DNA of 64,000 nt from Arthrospiribacter ruber. Its GTDB lineage: Bacteria > Bacteroidota > Bacteroidia > Cytophagales > Cyclobacteriaceae. The stretch is from the NCBI RefSeq assembly GCF_019343195.1, contig NZ_RPHB01000002.1:620001-684000 (forward strand), given 5' to 3'. Made by a program: the position numbers and the translations under genes. The notes beneath the pieces were generated by a model. It did not search any database. It was given only the letters and a program-made list of their open reading frames with translations, and had not been told where the DNA came from. Below are positions 17,688-27,132 of this stretch, piece after piece; position 1 is the stretch's first letter; the number at the start of each line of letters is the position of its first letter.

Positions 17688-17720
17688 AATCCCGAAAGGC
17701 CATTTAGCCCTTCGGGATTT
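17688..17720 (-). terminator. Hairpin between DAHP synthase/mutase and aroB
   Basis: AATCCCGAAAGGC (17688-17700) pairs with GCCCTTCGGGATT (17707-17719) with minor irregularity. On the minus strand it is followed by a short T-run. It lies between two genes of the same pathway, so it may be a partial terminator or a processing site. Confidence 0.5.
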
Positions 17721-17728
17721 TATGATTT

Positions 17729-18826
17729 TTATTTTTTAATTGGATCCGCTTCGCGAAGTTGCTTTTCCTGCCTTTTTACTGATTCCTCATGGATACAATA
17801 AAGCAGCTCCTTCATGAATTTTTCGCTGAGGTTTTTATTAACACCCTTCTGGGTTCTGGATTCCATCACATATTTCCACCTGTCAGACTGGAATACTGTG
17901 AGGTGATGCTCTCTCTTGTAAGCACCTATCTGATCAATCATAGAAAAACGTTCCTGAAGGATATCCAAAAGTTGATCATCCAAATGGTCAATGGCATTTC
18001 TAAGGTCATTGAGTCTTTCACTAGGATTTTCTGTAGCTAAAGTATCTTTGAAATCGATCTTCGAAAGGATTTCTTTCAATCTACCTGGAGTAACTTGTTG
18101 CTTGGCATCTGACCAAGCCTTATCAGGGTCATGATGGGTCTCGATCATCAATCCGTCCAATCCAAAATTGATTGCCCTTTGGGCGGTTTCCAAAATCCCT
18201 TCTCTATTGCCAACAATATGACTTGGATCGTTGATGACTTCCATTCCTTTCCACTCTCTTTTGAGGTGAATCGGCATGGACCAGTTGGGCTTGTTACGGA
18301 ATCTCTTGTCATAAGAATCAGAAAAACCTCTATGGATCGCTGCCAGCTTGTTGATCCCAACTGCCTGAAGTCTTTCCAAAGCTCCCAGCCAAAGCTGAAG
18401 GTCCGGATTCATAGGGTTTTTCACCATCACAGGCACATCCACTCCACGAAGGGCTTCAGCGATTTCTTGTACTGCAAAAGGGTTGACCGTGGTCCTTGCT
18501 CCTATCCAAAGCACATCCACTTTGTGCTTGAGTGCCATTTCCACATGGGCTGTATTGCCTACTTCTGTAGTAATAGGTATATTAAGGTGGTGCCTGACAA
18601 TTTCCATCCATTTCAACCCATCTTCACCTATACCTTCAAAGCTTCCTGGTCTCGTTCTTGGCTTCCAGATACCTGCCCTGAAAACATCAGGGATCATATT
18701 TTCTTCTTTCATAGCGAGACAGACTTTTTCGATCTGCTCTGGTGTCTCGGCGCTGCATGGGCCTGCGATAATGGTGTGGCCTTTCAGACCTAATCCCCAA
18801 TCCTTGGTTTGTAAATGGTTTTCCAT
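17729..18826 (-). CDS. Bifunctional DAHP synthase (type I-beta) / chorismate mutase, copy 1
   Basis: A 365-residue fusion. Residues 1-260 form a KDPG-aldolase-like DAHP synthase with metal-site AGPCSAETPEQ (Cys24), GIWKPRTRP, GARTTVNPFAVQ, IHRGFS, DPSHIVG and ETHHDPDKAWSD. Residues about 270-355 form a class II chorismate mutase with LRNAIDHLDDQLLDIL and GAYKREH. The protein therefore catalyses entry into the shikimate pathway and the chorismate-to-prephenate branch; the mutase domain may also serve as the feedback-sensing part. A leader with mutually exclusive hairpins precedes it. A second, diverged copy lies directly upstream. Confidence 0.92.
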   Translation of the reverse strand: MENHLQTKDWGLGLKGHTIIAGPCSAETPEQIEKVCLAMKEENMIPDVFRAGIWKPRTRPGSFEGIGEDGLKWMEIVRHHLNIPITTEVGNTAHVEMALKHKVDVLWIGARTTVNPFAVQEIAEALRGVDVPVMVKNPMNPDLQLWLGALERLQAVGINKLAAIHRGFSDSYDKRFRNKPNWSMPIHLKREWKGMEVINDPSHIVGNREGILETAQRAINFGLDGLMIETHHDPDKAWSDAKQQVTPGRLKEILSKIDFKDTLATENPSERLNDLRNAIDHLDDQLLDILQERFSMIDQIGAYKREHHLTVFQSDRWKYVMESRTQKGVNKNLSEKFMKELLYCIHEESVKRQEKQLREADPIKK

Positions 18827-18840
18827 AATGGTGTTAGTTT

Positions 18841-18940
18841 AAAAGCAAAAAGCCCGACTCTCTCGAATCGGGCTCTTCACTTGGTTTATAATCTTTTAGT
18901 TTTTTACAAGGCAATAAGCAGCTCCGATTCGATTTTTCAT
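18841..18940 (-). promoter_or_regulatory. Candidate transcription attenuator leader upstream of DAHP synthase/mutase copy 1
   Basis: Read on the minus strand, an intrinsic terminator is formed by segment 2 (18868-18874, AGCCCGA) and segment 3 (18851-18857, TCGGGCT), followed by a T-rich tract at 18850-18841. Upstream, segment 1 (18924-18932, TCGAATCGG) is perfectly complementary over 9 bases to 18863-18871 (CCGATTCGA), which overlaps segment 2. Pairing 1:2 therefore excludes the terminator. A 14-codon open frame (MKNRIGAAYCLVKN, 18940 to 18896) spans segment 1. A TACTTTCG -7-like box lies at 18942-18949. What signal controls the switch is unknown. Confidence 0.55.
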
Positions 18941-19124
18941 TCGAAAGTAAAAGTAAAAGAATGTAAAATATGCGAAGCCTGCGATTATCATGTCTCAAAT
19001 GTAAAGGCACATTTTTTAAAAACAAATCAATTTTTAAACATTTTTTTAATTTTTATGCAAAAACCCGCGACAATACTCCACTTTCAAGAAATGTCGTACA
19101 TAGAATGAGTTTTCACGAAATAAT

Positions 19125-20252
19125 CTACTGTGGTTTTTCTAACTTTTCTGCACCTTCTATTTTACTTTCCATAATTTCTTCCTGTTTTTTGATCGACTCC
19201 GTATGGATCAACTGAAACATTTCCTTTACAAAGCCTTCTTCAAGTTGCAGGGATCTGCCCCATTCCGGTCTTGATTCAAAAACCGTCTTCCACCTTTCCA
19301 TTTGGAAGATGGCCACATTGTTCAGCTTTTTGTATTCACCGGCTTTTTCCACCAGTCTAATCCTTCTGCTCAACACCTCCAGCAATTCACGGTCAACCTG
19401 GTCTATATGTTCCCTAATCGTATCCAACTGAGACTGAAAAACCGGATTCTCCACCGAGACTTCTCTAATATGAAGCCCTGCAATCATGCCTCCCAATACT
19501 TCAGGTGTGATTTGTTGTGAGGCGTCAGACCAGGCCTTATCAGGATCTATGTGGGATTCGACGATCAAGCCCTCAAAATTCAAATCCATTGCCATCTGCG
19601 CGACCGAAGAAAGTAAATCCCTTCTTCCGCAGATATGGCTGGGATCATTGATAATGGGAAGGTTCGGGATTTTTGTTTTTAGCTCAAGAGGAATCTGCCA
19701 GGTCGGGCTATTTCTGTAAACCTGATCGTTAAAGTTGGAAAAGCCTCTATGAATGGCCCCGATTTTTCTGATCCCTGCCTGATGTATCCTTTCCAATGCT
19801 CCAATCCAAAGTGCCAGGTCAGGATTAACCGGATTTTTGACTAAGACAGGAACATCAACCCCCTTCAGGCTGTCCGCAATATCCTGCACGGCAAATGGAT
19901 TGACCGTAGTCCTGGCTCCAAGCCAAAGCACATCAATGCCAAACTCTAAAGCTTTTTCTACATGGTACGGACTTGCCACCTCTATGGCAAATTTGACTCC
20001 ATACTTTTCTTTGACATCCTTGATCCAAGGCAAAGCAATATGCCCTACTCCTTCAAAACTATTAGGCCTGGTCCTAGGCTTCCATACTCCTCCCCTAACC
20101 ACTGAAAAACCTTTCTCCACAAGGGCTGAAACAGTCCTGTCCAACTGTTCAGGAGTCTCCACGCTACATGGCCCTGCAATGACCAAGGGGGCTTTAGAAC
20201 CCACTCCCCATTCGCTTATCGAAGCAATATCAAATCCCTTTTCTTTTTCCAT
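19125..20252 (-). CDS. Bifunctional DAHP synthase (type I-beta) / chorismate mutase, copy 2
   Basis: A 375-residue paralog of the gene just downstream, with the same order: aldolase-type DAHP synthase (APLVIAGPCSVETPEQ, GVWKPRTRP, GARTTVNPFAVQ, DPSHICG) and then a class II chorismate mutase (HIDQVDRELLEVLSRR, GEYKKLN). I place the start at 20252 because MEKEKGFDIASISEWGVG aligns with the N-terminus of copy 1. The frame stays open upstream to an ATG at 20333 and to a stop near 20391, but the extra residues have no counterpart in the paralog. Two copies suggest isozymes with different feedback control. Confidence 0.9.
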   Translation of the reverse strand: MEKEKGFDIASISEWGVGSKAPLVIAGPCSVETPEQLDRTVSALVEKGFSVVRGGVWKPRTRPNSFEGVGHIALPWIKDVKEKYGVKFAIEVASPYHVEKALEFGIDVLWLGARTTVNPFAVQDIADSLKGVDVPVLVKNPVNPDLALWIGALERIHQAGIRKIGAIHRGFSNFNDQVYRNSPTWQIPLELKTKIPNLPIINDPSHICGRRDLLSSVAQMAMDLNFEGLIVESHIDPDKAWSDASQQITPEVLGGMIAGLHIREVSVENPVFQSQLDTIREHIDQVDRELLEVLSRRIRLVEKAGEYKKLNNVAIFQMERWKTVFESRPEWGRSLQLEEGFVKEMFQLIHTESIKKQEEIMESKIEGAEKLEKPQ

Positions 20253-20434
20253 TAATGAACAAACCAAGTTTACACCCTTTAAGTTTGGGCGACAAGTTAA
20301 GACAATTCCCTCATTGACCTTCAAGACAAGCATCTGGTATGCCTGATTTTCTCTCAGTGCATCTTGTATGAATCTACTCCACTGGAAAGCCTAAAAAAGT
20401 CTTGGGAATATTTATGTCAACGGTCTGAAATAGC

Positions 20435-20442
20435 CAAACATA
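20435..20442 (-). promoter_or_regulatory. Candidate -7 box for DAHP synthase/mutase copy 2
   Basis: TATGTTTG on the minus strand is an exact TAnnTTTG match. It is 183 bases upstream of the chosen start at 20252 and 102 bases upstream of the alternative start at 20333. No good -33 element is seen. Confidence 0.3.
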
Positions 20443-20467
20443 AGCCAAGCCCGTGGAGTTTTTTTGA

Positions 20468-20475
20468 TATATTTG
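20468..20475 (+). promoter_or_regulatory. Candidate -7 box for proline dehydrogenase
   Basis: TATATTTG matches TAnnTTTG exactly and ends 19 bases before the ATG of the proline dehydrogenase gene, leaving a short leader. A -33 TTTG is not evident at the usual spacing. Confidence 0.4.
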
Positions 20476-20494
20476 CAGCCAGAATTGACATGCT

Positions 20495-21691
20495 ATGCCA
20501 GTAAAACCCAATATTTCTTTTGAGAACCTAGAAGTAGCTTTTGCCTCCAAGTCCGATGCTGAGCTTAAAAAGATGTACCTCATTTTCGCTACAGTCAACA
20601 GCAACCTTGCCGTAAGTGTGGGCACCAAGCTGGCCAATTGGTCATTTGCCTTGGGCCTTCCCATCAAGGGAATCATGAAAAAAACCATGTTTGGGCATTT
20701 TTGTGGTGGTGAAGACATTGAAGACTGTGAGAAAAACATCAAAGAGCTAGCCGACTTCAACATCCACACCATTCTTGATTATTCTGTGGAAGGCAAAGGC
20801 GATGAAGAAAGCTATGAAGCCACCAAACAGGAAATCCTAAAAACTATTGCAAGATCGGCAGGTGATGACAGGATACCTTTTGCGGTATTTAAAGTTACAG
20901 GATTGGGGGATTATAAAATAATGACCAAAGTCCAGGCCGGGAAAAAGCTAAATGAAAAAGAGCAGGCAAGTTTTGAAAGAATGAAAGGAAGGGTGGATGA
21001 ACTTTGTCGGGCAGCTTTTGACGCCAATACGAAAATCCTTGTAGATGCTGAGGAGTCCTGGTTTCAGGACATCATAGATCAGATGACCTATGAAGCTATG
21101 GCAAAATACAATAAAGACACCTGCATTGTGTACAACACATACCAAATGTACCGGCATGACATGTTGGACAGGCTCAAAAAAGCCCATAAAGAGGCAGAAA
21201 AAAAAGGGTATTGGCTAGGAGCAAAGTTGGTGAGAGGGGCTTACATGGAGAAAGAGAGAAAACGTGCGGAAGACAAAGGTTACCCCAGCCCAATCCAACC
21301 GGACAAAATCTCCTCAGACAGAGATTATAATGCAGCCTTGGAATATTGTGTGGAACATATTGAATCAATCGGATTAGTTTCCGGTTCACACAATGAAAAA
21401 AGTAACATCTACCTTACTGAATTGATCTCTGACCACAATATTGACCCTAAAGATGACAGGGTTTATTTTGCCCAGCTTTATGGAATGAGTGACAACATTT
21501 CATTCAACTTGGCAGATGCCGGCTACAATGTAGTAAAATACGTCCCTTATGGTCCGGTGGAAAAAGTAATGCCCTATCTTTCCAGAAGAGCAGAAGAAAA
21601 TACATCTGTCTCGGGACAAAGCAGCAGGGAGTTTGATCTGGTAAGAAGAGAAATGAGCAGAAGGAAAAACCTAAACGGTAAAAAAGCATAA
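20495..21691 (+). CDS. Proline dehydrogenase
   Basis: A 398-residue FAD enzyme that oxidises proline to pyrroline-5-carboxylate, with electrons going to quinone. The TIM-barrel motifs visible are [10 protein letters not shown] near residue 91, [35 protein letters not shown] and the C-terminal [21 protein letters not shown], whose Arg pair holds the substrate carboxylate. It is monofunctional: no P5C dehydrogenase domain follows, unlike proteobacterial PutA. It runs codirectionally into lysS after 62 bases, although no functional link is evident. Confidence 0.94.
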   Translation: MPVKPNISFENLEVAFASKSDAELKKMYLIFATVNSNLAVSVGTKLANWSFALGLPIKGIMKKTMFGHFCGGEDIEDCEKNIKELADFNIHTILDYSVEGKGDEESYEATKQEILKTIARSAGDDRIPFAVFKVTGLGDYKIMTKVQAGKKLNEKEQASFERMKGRVDELCRAAFDANTKILVDAEESWFQDIIDQMTYEAMAKYNKDTCIVYNTYQMYRHDMLDRLKKAHKEAEKKGYWLGAKLVRGAYMEKERKRAEDKGYPSPIQPDKISSDRDYNAALEYCVEHIESIGLVSGSHNEKSNIYLTELISDHNIDPKDDRVYFAQLYGMSDNISFNLADAGYNVVKYVPYGPVEKVMPYLSRRAEENTSVSGQSSREFDLVRREMSRRKNLNGKKA

Positions 21692-21753
21692 AAAATAAAA
21701 CTTTGGGAGGTGCGGATCTGAAGCACCTTATAAAAATAAACACAACGCAAAAA

Positions 21754-23472
21754 ATGCAACTACTTAGCGAACAGGAGATAGAAAGAAGAAAAGACAGAGA
21801 AGAATTGATGAAATTAGGCATCAATCCATATCCTGCATCCTCTTTCCCTATCAATGTGACTGCGGAGGATATCCACAGAAATTACGAAAACAGAAAAAAC
21901 GATTACAAAAACATCTCTATTGCCGGAAGGCTGATGACCCGGCGAATAATGGGCTCCGCATCTTTTGCGGAAATCCAGGACTCTACAGGGAGACTTCAGA
22001 TCTATGTAAGAAGAGACGACATCTGCCCGGAGGAGGACAAGACCCTCTATAATACAGTGTTCAAAAAACTTCTCGGAATAGGTGATTTCATCGGCGTCAA
22101 AGGTTATATATTCACTACACAGACTGGGGAAATTTCTCTGCATGTAACTGAACTGACCATCCTTTCCAAAGCCGTAAAACCACTTCCTGTGGTAAAGCGA
22201 GACGATGAAGGAAATGTATATGATGGATTTACCGATCCTGAACTTCGCTACAGACAACGCTATGTAGACCTCACAGTCAATCCTGAAGTAAAGCAGGTAT
22301 TTATCACAAGGTCGAAAATCATCAGCAACATGCGGAGATATTTCGATAATCATGGTTGGTTGGAAGTGGAAACCCCCATCCTTCAGCAGGTTCATGGAGG
22401 AGCGGCTGCAAGGCCATTCCAGACCCATCACAACACTTTGGACATGCCATTGTACCTAAGAATCGCCAATGAACTCTACCTCAAAAGACTGATTGTAGGT
22501 GGATTTGATGGAGTGTATGAGTTTGGGAAAATGTTCAGAAATGAAGGAATGGACAGGACCCACAACCCTGAATTCACTTCCATGGAGATCTATGTGGCCT
22601 ACAAAGATTACATCTGGATGATGGAAATGGTCGAAGAGCTGCTGGAAAAGGTAACGGCATCCATTCACGGCACCACCAAAGTTAAGGTAGGGGAAAAAGA
22701 GATTGATTTTGCAGGTCCTTACAGACGCTTGAGCATGTATGATTCCATTAAGGAATATGCCGGCATAGATGTCAGTGAAATGGATGAGGAAGGCCTGAGA
22801 AAAGTATGTGCCGACCTTGGCATTGCAGTGGATGACAGCATGGGCAAAGGAAAGCTCATTGACGAAATATTCGGAGAAAAAGTAGAAGCCAACTTGGTAC
22901 AGCCTACTTATATCACCGACTACCCTATCGAAATGACCCCATTGGCCAAAAAGCACCGAAGCAAAGATGGCTTGGTAGAAAGGTTTGAGCTTTTTGTCAA
23001 TGGCAAAGAAATCGCCAATGCTTACACAGAGCTTAATGACCCTATCGATCAAAGAGAAAGGTTCGAGGACCAGTTGAAACTTGCAGCAAGAGGTGATGAT
23101 GAAGCAATGGCCATGGACGAGGATTTCCTACGCGCCCTGGAATACGGCATGCCGCCCACTTCAGGGCTTGGAATTGGCATAGACAGATTGACCATGTTGC
23201 TCACCGACAATTCTACCATTCAGGAAGTGCTGTTTTTCCCTCAGATGAGACCGGAGAAAAAGGTCAAAATCGCATCTGATGAAGATTTGATGAAAGAAGG
23301 TATTCCGGAAGGCCTGATTCCGGTGATCCGGGACCTGAATATCCATACCATCGAGCAACTTAAGGAAATGGATGCCAACAAGTTGTTTAACGATGTCTGT
23401 GGAAGAAGAAAAAAACTAAAGCTTCAAGTACCCAACCCTACCAAGGAAGAGGTAGAAGGCTGGCTTGCTTAA
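21754..23472 (+). CDS. lysS: Lysyl-tRNA synthetase, class II
   Basis: A 572-residue enzyme that charges tRNA-Lys. The N-terminal OB fold anticodon domain carries [20 protein letters not shown]. Class II motif 2 is visible at [20 protein letters not shown], and motif 3 at [15 protein letters not shown]. After motif 3 comes an additional region of about 75 residues (from [13 protein letters not shown]), longer than the roughly 505-residue E. coli enzyme and seen in other Bacteroidota LysRS. I start at the ATG at 21754 ([13 protein letters not shown]); an upstream in-frame ATG at 21703 would add 17 residues without similarity to the family. Confidence 0.95.
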   Translation: MQLLSEQEIERRKDREELMKLGINPYPASSFPINVTAEDIHRNYENRKNDYKNISIAGRLMTRRIMGSASFAEIQDSTGRLQIYVRRDDICPEEDKTLYNTVFKKLLGIGDFIGVKGYIFTTQTGEISLHVTELTILSKAVKPLPVVKRDDEGNVYDGFTDPELRYRQRYVDLTVNPEVKQVFITRSKIISNMRRYFDNHGWLEVETPILQQVHGGAAARPFQTHHNTLDMPLYLRIANELYLKRLIVGGFDGVYEFGKMFRNEGMDRTHNPEFTSMEIYVAYKDYIWMMEMVEELLEKVTASIHGTTKVKVGEKEIDFAGPYRRLSMYDSIKEYAGIDVSEMDEEGLRKVCADLGIAVDDSMGKGKLIDEIFGEKVEANLVQPTYITDYPIEMTPLAKKHRSKDGLVERFELFVNGKEIANAYTELNDPIDQRERFEDQLKLAARGDDEAMAMDEDFLRALEYGMPPTSGLGIGIDRLTMLLTDNSTIQEVLFFPQMRPEKKVKIASDEDLMKEGIPEGLIPVIRDLNIHTIEQLKEMDANKLFNDVCGRRKKLKLQVPNPTKEEVEGWLA

Positions 23473-23494
23473 AATACAAAAACCAATCAATCCT

Positions 23495-23529
23495 AAAACC
23501 GGAAAGCACATAGCTTCCGGTTTTTTTTT
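23495..23529 (+). terminator. Terminator after lysS
   Basis: AAACCGGAA (23496-23504) pairs with TTCCGGTTT (23515-23523), followed by nine T. A classic intrinsic terminator 23 bases after the lysS stop. Confidence 0.8.
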
Positions 23530-23585
23530 GATCATATTTTCAATAATTTACCGTATCCTTACAAATTAAGGTTAAATTTTACACC

Positions 23586-24800
23586 ATGAATCTCCGACTT
23601 AACTCCGAATTTGGCACTTTGAAGGCTGTACTGATGCACAGGCCTGCCAAAGAAATAGATAGACTTACTCCCTACAATAAAGAATACCTTCTTTTTGAAG
23701 ATGTTCCATATTTGGAAGCCATGCAGAAAGAACATGATTTTTTCAGCAATCTTATCAAAGAAACTACTGGTGCAAGGGTTTACAGGCTACATGAACTGCT
23801 TATCCAAACGCTTACAAACAGAAAAATACTCGAAGAATTGATGCTTCAGGCACTGAAACCTTCCAATCTTTCTTATCTCAAAGATCAGATACTGGATAGG
23901 CTGTCCACCGCCGAATGCGCCCTGGCATTGACTGCAGGAATCAAAGTCCATGAACTGAAACGGAAAATCCCTAACCTTCAGGCCAATGAACTGATGGATT
24001 ATGCCTTCATCATTCCTCCCAGCCCAAATCTATATTTCCAGAGAGACCCCATGGCCATTACTCCAGGAGGCATTGTGTTTTCCAGTATGAAAATGGAAGG
24101 AAGGCAGCGTGAAGCCAATATCCTTAAAGCCATTTTTGAAAATCATCCTGATTTCAAAGAAAATGTGAACCAAATTTACCCTTTGGAAGGTCAAAACTCC
24201 TCCCCAAGTATAGAAGGTGGAGATATCATCATTTTATCCCAAAAAGCAGTTGCAATAGGAAATTCAGAGCGTACTGATGCCAAAGCCATATATCAGGTAG
24301 CCAAAGCTTTGCTGGCAGAGGGCACCGTAGAACGGGTCTATGAAGTACACCTTCCTGAGAGGCGAAACTACATGCATTTGGACACCGTGTTTACGATTCT
24401 GGATGAAAACCTGGTACTTACCTATCCCGATGCTCTCAATTCGGTGCTGCAAACTTCCCTTTATACCTTAAAGGAAATTCAGGAAGACAAAGTGCACATC
24501 AAAAGGCAAGTCCTAAAAGAGTCATTGCTGACGGTATTGGAAAGAGAAATCCCTCACCTTGAAATCTTGTCCACAGCAGATGGCAATCCTGATTACTCCA
24601 TGAGAGAACAATGGTTTGATGGTGCAAATGTATTCGCCATCGGGCCGAGGCGGGTGATCTCATACAACCGAAACAAGCATACCAACACTGCCCTTCGAAA
24701 TATGGGGGTTGAGGTGCTGGAAATCCCCTCTTCAGAGCTTTCCCGTGGACTTGGCGGACCTAGGTGCATGACCATGCCCATCAGTAGGTCAAAAATTTAG
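23586..24800 (+). CDS. arcA: Arginine deiminase
   Basis: A 404-residue guanidino-modifying enzyme that hydrolyses arginine to citrulline and ammonia. NSEFGTLKAVLMHRP opens the protein. YFQRDPMA, IEGGDII, MHLDTVF (catalytic His) and the C-terminal GGPRCMTMPISR with the nucleophilic Cys394 are in the expected order. No ornithine carbamoyltransferase, carbamate kinase or arginine/ornithine antiporter follows, so the full ADI ATP-yielding operon is absent here. Related amidinotransferases are possible but fit less well. The gene is followed by a heptamer tandem array. Confidence 0.9.
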   Translation: MNLRLNSEFGTLKAVLMHRPAKEIDRLTPYNKEYLLFEDVPYLEAMQKEHDFFSNLIKETTGARVYRLHELLIQTLTNRKILEELMLQALKPSNLSYLKDQILDRLSTAECALALTAGIKVHELKRKIPNLQANELMDYAFIIPPSPNLYFQRDPMAITPGGIVFSSMKMEGRQREANILKAIFENHPDFKENVNQIYPLEGQNSSPSIEGGDIIILSQKAVAIGNSERTDAKAIYQVAKALLAEGTVERVYEVHLPERRNYMHLDTVFTILDENLVLTYPDALNSVLQTSLYTLKEIQEDKVHIKRQVLKESLLTVLEREIPHLEILSTADGNPDYSMREQWFDGANVFAIGPRRVISYNRNKHTNTALRNMGVEVLEIPSSELSRGLGGPRCMTMPISRSKI

Positions 24801-25189
24801 GGATTGGGTGAGGTGGATTTTAGATTGAAGATTTTAGATTGAAGATTGAAGATTGGAGATTGGAGATTGGAGATTGGAGATTGGAGATTGGAGATTGGAG
24901 ATTGGAGATTGGAGATTGGACCAGCTTTCTGGTCATTTGTCTTGAATCTTGATGAATGACATTTACGAAGGACGATTTACGAGGCTGTTAGGTAATCTTA
25001 CCTCCCGTCTGATCCTAAGCCGATATTATCTCAAATTTCTTTCGCCAAAAACTTCTTGATTCATTATTCATCATTCTATATTCGAAATTTTGAATATCGA
25101 ACATCGAACTTCCAATAATGAATTTCGAAGGAAATATGTCGTTATCTCTCTCTTCTCAACTCTCGCTTCTATTCTCTAACCTCTCCCCA
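24801..25189. other. 389-base intergenic region with repeat-rich content
   Basis: Between the arginine deiminase stop and the small gene at 25190. The left third is the heptamer array described separately. The rest is AT-rich with short partial inverted stretches such as TTCGAAATTTTGAATATCGAA around 25081-25101. I see no open reading frame with family resemblance and no clear promoter. Confidence 0.6.
24817..24920. repeat. Heptanucleotide tandem array
   Basis: About 15 consecutive 7-bp units. The first five are variants (ATTTTAG, ATTGAAG, ATTTTAG, ATTGAAG, ATTGAAG), then nine perfect copies of ATTGGAG, ending in a partial ATTGGA. Variant units at one edge and identical units in the middle suggest recent slippage expansion. 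It lies 16 bases after the arginine deiminase stop and outside any gene, so copy number changes would not alter a reading frame. Confidence 0.9.
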
Positions 25190-25567
25190 TCAATCTTCCG
25201 GATACGGAATATACACAAAGCTGGTAAAATCCTTGTCTACCACAAAAAGGCAACAAAACTCATCGGGATCTTTGTAGGCCTTTTCAAAATCTTCAATCAG
25301 TTCTTCGGAGACTAGCTTCCTCTGCAAAAATTCATCTATATAGGTGATGTAATAATTCCAATCCAGTTTCTTTTCATCTTTACCCAAAAGCAATTGACCT
25401 ATGGGCTGCTCTTCTTTGGATATCGGAAAAATCGGATATTTGGAGAATTTTCTGCTCCTCACCTGATAAGAAGCTTCTTTGAGCACCTCTGAAACTTTGA
25501 CAAAATCCTTGGTAATTGTCCCGAGGTATTTGCCATTCAATTCCGGATCATTAAAATCTGATATCAT
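25190..25567 (-). CDS. Conserved small protein of unknown function
   Basis: A 125-residue soluble protein with no signal peptide or membrane segment. It overlaps the 3' end of rlmD by 4 bases (start at 25567, rlmD stop at 25564), so it is translationally coupled to the methyltransferase. Its composition is rich in Glu, Asp, Lys and aromatic residues, ending in CCLFVVDKDFTSFVYIPYPED. I do not recognise the family. The coupling suggests, but does not show, a role near rRNA modification or simply operon membership. Confidence 0.7.
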   Translation of the reverse strand: MISDFNDPELNGKYLGTITKDFVKVSEVLKEASYQVRSRKFSKYPIFPISKEEQPIGQLLLGKDEKKLDWNYYITYIDEFLQRKLVSEELIEDFEKAYKDPDEFCCLFVVDKDFTSFVYIPYPED

Positions 25568-26976
25568 AATCTTTTCAAAGTTAAGCGTACTACATTTTCC
25601 ACATGATAAGTCTGAGGAAACATATCGACAGGCTGAATTTTATCTACTTGATATTTTTCCGAAAGCAAAGCCACATCCCGGGCCTGGGTAGCAGGGTTAC
25701 AGCTTACATATACAATTTTCGGAGCTTCCAGCTTAAGCAGCATCTGAACTACATCATCATGCATTCCTGCCCTTGGAGGATCGGTAATGACCACATCAGG
25801 CCTTTCATGCTTGCTGATAAACTCTTCGGTGAGCATGTCTTTCATGTCTCCGGCATAAAACAGCGTATTTTCAAGGCCGTTGACCTCTGCATTGAGCTTC
25901 GCATCTTCAATGGCGGCTTCCACATATTCGATTCCGATTACCTGCTTAGCCTGCTTGGCCACAAAATTGGCAATAGTCCCGGTGCCTGTATATAGGTCAT
26001 ATACCACTTCATCACCCTGCAGGTCTGCCATTTCCCTTGTTACCTTATACAACTCATAGGCCTGTGCGGAGTTGGTCTGGTAAAAAGACTTTGGACCAAT
26101 CCTGAATTTCAGCCCCTCCATTTCTTCTTCAATGTAAGGTTTACCGACATAAGTCACCACTTCCAAATCATGAAAAGTTTCATTTTTCTTGAGGTTGATG
26201 ATATAAAGTAATGAAGTGATCTGGGGGAATTTTTCATTCAAAAATACCATCACAGTCTCTATCTCTTCCTTATGGTCTGCACCAAACTGCACGATCACCA
26301 TACTTTCTCCTGTACTGCTGGTACGGATGATAAGGTTCCTGAGCAAACCTTCCTGATTGCGGATATCATAAAAACCAAGACCTTGCGCCAAAGCAAATTC
26401 ACGCAGGCTATTTCTAACCTCATTGGAGATGTCATTCTGAAGGTAACAATGCTCAATGTCGACAATTTTGTCAAACATCTTTGGAATATGAAAACCAAGA
26501 GCATTTCTCTCAAACTGCTCCCCGGAATTGATTTCCTCTCTGGTCAGCCACCTGTTGTTAGAAAAAGTAAAATCCAGTTTATTTCTGTAATACCGGGTAT
26601 TTTCTGAACCTAAAATCGGAAGGACATCCGGCATATTTTCCACTTTGGCTATGCGGTCAAACTGATCAATCACCTGCTGCCATTTATAATTTTTCTGAAG
26701 GTCATAGTGGATATGCTGCCATTTACAGCCACCACAGACTCCAAAATGACTACAAAACGGTTCTACCCTGTCTTTGGAATATTCGTGAAAGGCAATAGGC
26801 TCACCTTCCATAAAAGAACTTTTTCCTTTGGTAATCCTCACATCTACCACATCTCCGGGCGCTACATCTTTAACAAACACGACTTTCCCTTCATGGTGGG
26901 CAACACATTTTCCTTCAGCTGCTATCCTTTCTATTTTCAGGTTGGAGACAACCTTGTTCTTCATCTTTCTTGACAT
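25564..26976 (-). CDS. rlmD: 23S rRNA (uracil-C5)-methyltransferase, RlmD/RumA family
   Basis: A 470-residue S-adenosylmethionine-dependent enzyme. An N-terminal TRAM domain begins near residue 5. The iron-sulfur cysteines lie in FCSHFGVCGGCKWQ, the SAM-binding segment is VVYDLYTGTGTIA, and the catalytic Cys is in VYVSCNPATQARD. It would methylate U1939 (RlmD) or U747 (RlmC); the family cannot be split with certainty here. The frame opens at an ATG at 27051, but I prefer the ATG at 26976 (MSRKMKNK), which is where the TRAM domain naturally starts. Confidence 0.92.
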   Translation of the reverse strand: MSRKMKNKVVSNLKIERIAAEGKCVAHHEGKVVFVKDVAPGDVVDVRITKGKSSFMEGEPIAFHEYSKDRVEPFCSHFGVCGGCKWQHIHYDLQKNYKWQQVIDQFDRIAKVENMPDVLPILGSENTRYYRNKLDFTFSNNRWLTREEINSGEQFERNALGFHIPKMFDKIVDIEHCYLQNDISNEVRNSLREFALAQGLGFYDIRNQEGLLRNLIIRTSSTGESMVIVQFGADHKEEIETVMVFLNEKFPQITSLLYIINLKKNETFHDLEVVTYVGKPYIEEEMEGLKFRIGPKSFYQTNSAQAYELYKVTREMADLQGDEVVYDLYTGTGTIANFVAKQAKQVIGIEYVEAAIEDAKLNAEVNGLENTLFYAGDMKDMLTEEFISKHERPDVVITDPPRAGMHDDVVQMLLKLEAPKIVYVSCNPATQARDVALLSEKYQVDKIQPVDMFPQTYHVENVVRLTLKRL

Positions 26977-27132
26977 GGTCGCAAAATTAAGAAAAAAGGA
27001 ATAGCCCTTTAGAAATTCCCTATAAATGCGCTCCATTTTCACGCTTAGCAATATTTATTTTTCCTTATCTAGCTTAAACATTTACTCCTCCCGCCTATAT
27101 CTTTATCTTTAAGCCACAAAAGTCCATTTGAA

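Noticed and set aside
18896-18940. Classic aromatic leader peptide for attenuation
   Set aside because: The 14-residue ORF has a single Tyr and no Phe or Trp run, and its position over segment 1 gives the opposite logic to trp-type stalling.
23586-24800. Complete arginine deiminase pathway
   Set aside because: No ornithine carbamoyltransferase, carbamate kinase or antiporter gene follows.
24817-24920. CRISPR-like reading of the heptamer array
   Set aside because: Units are only 7 bp and contiguous with no spacers, and no cas gene is nearby.
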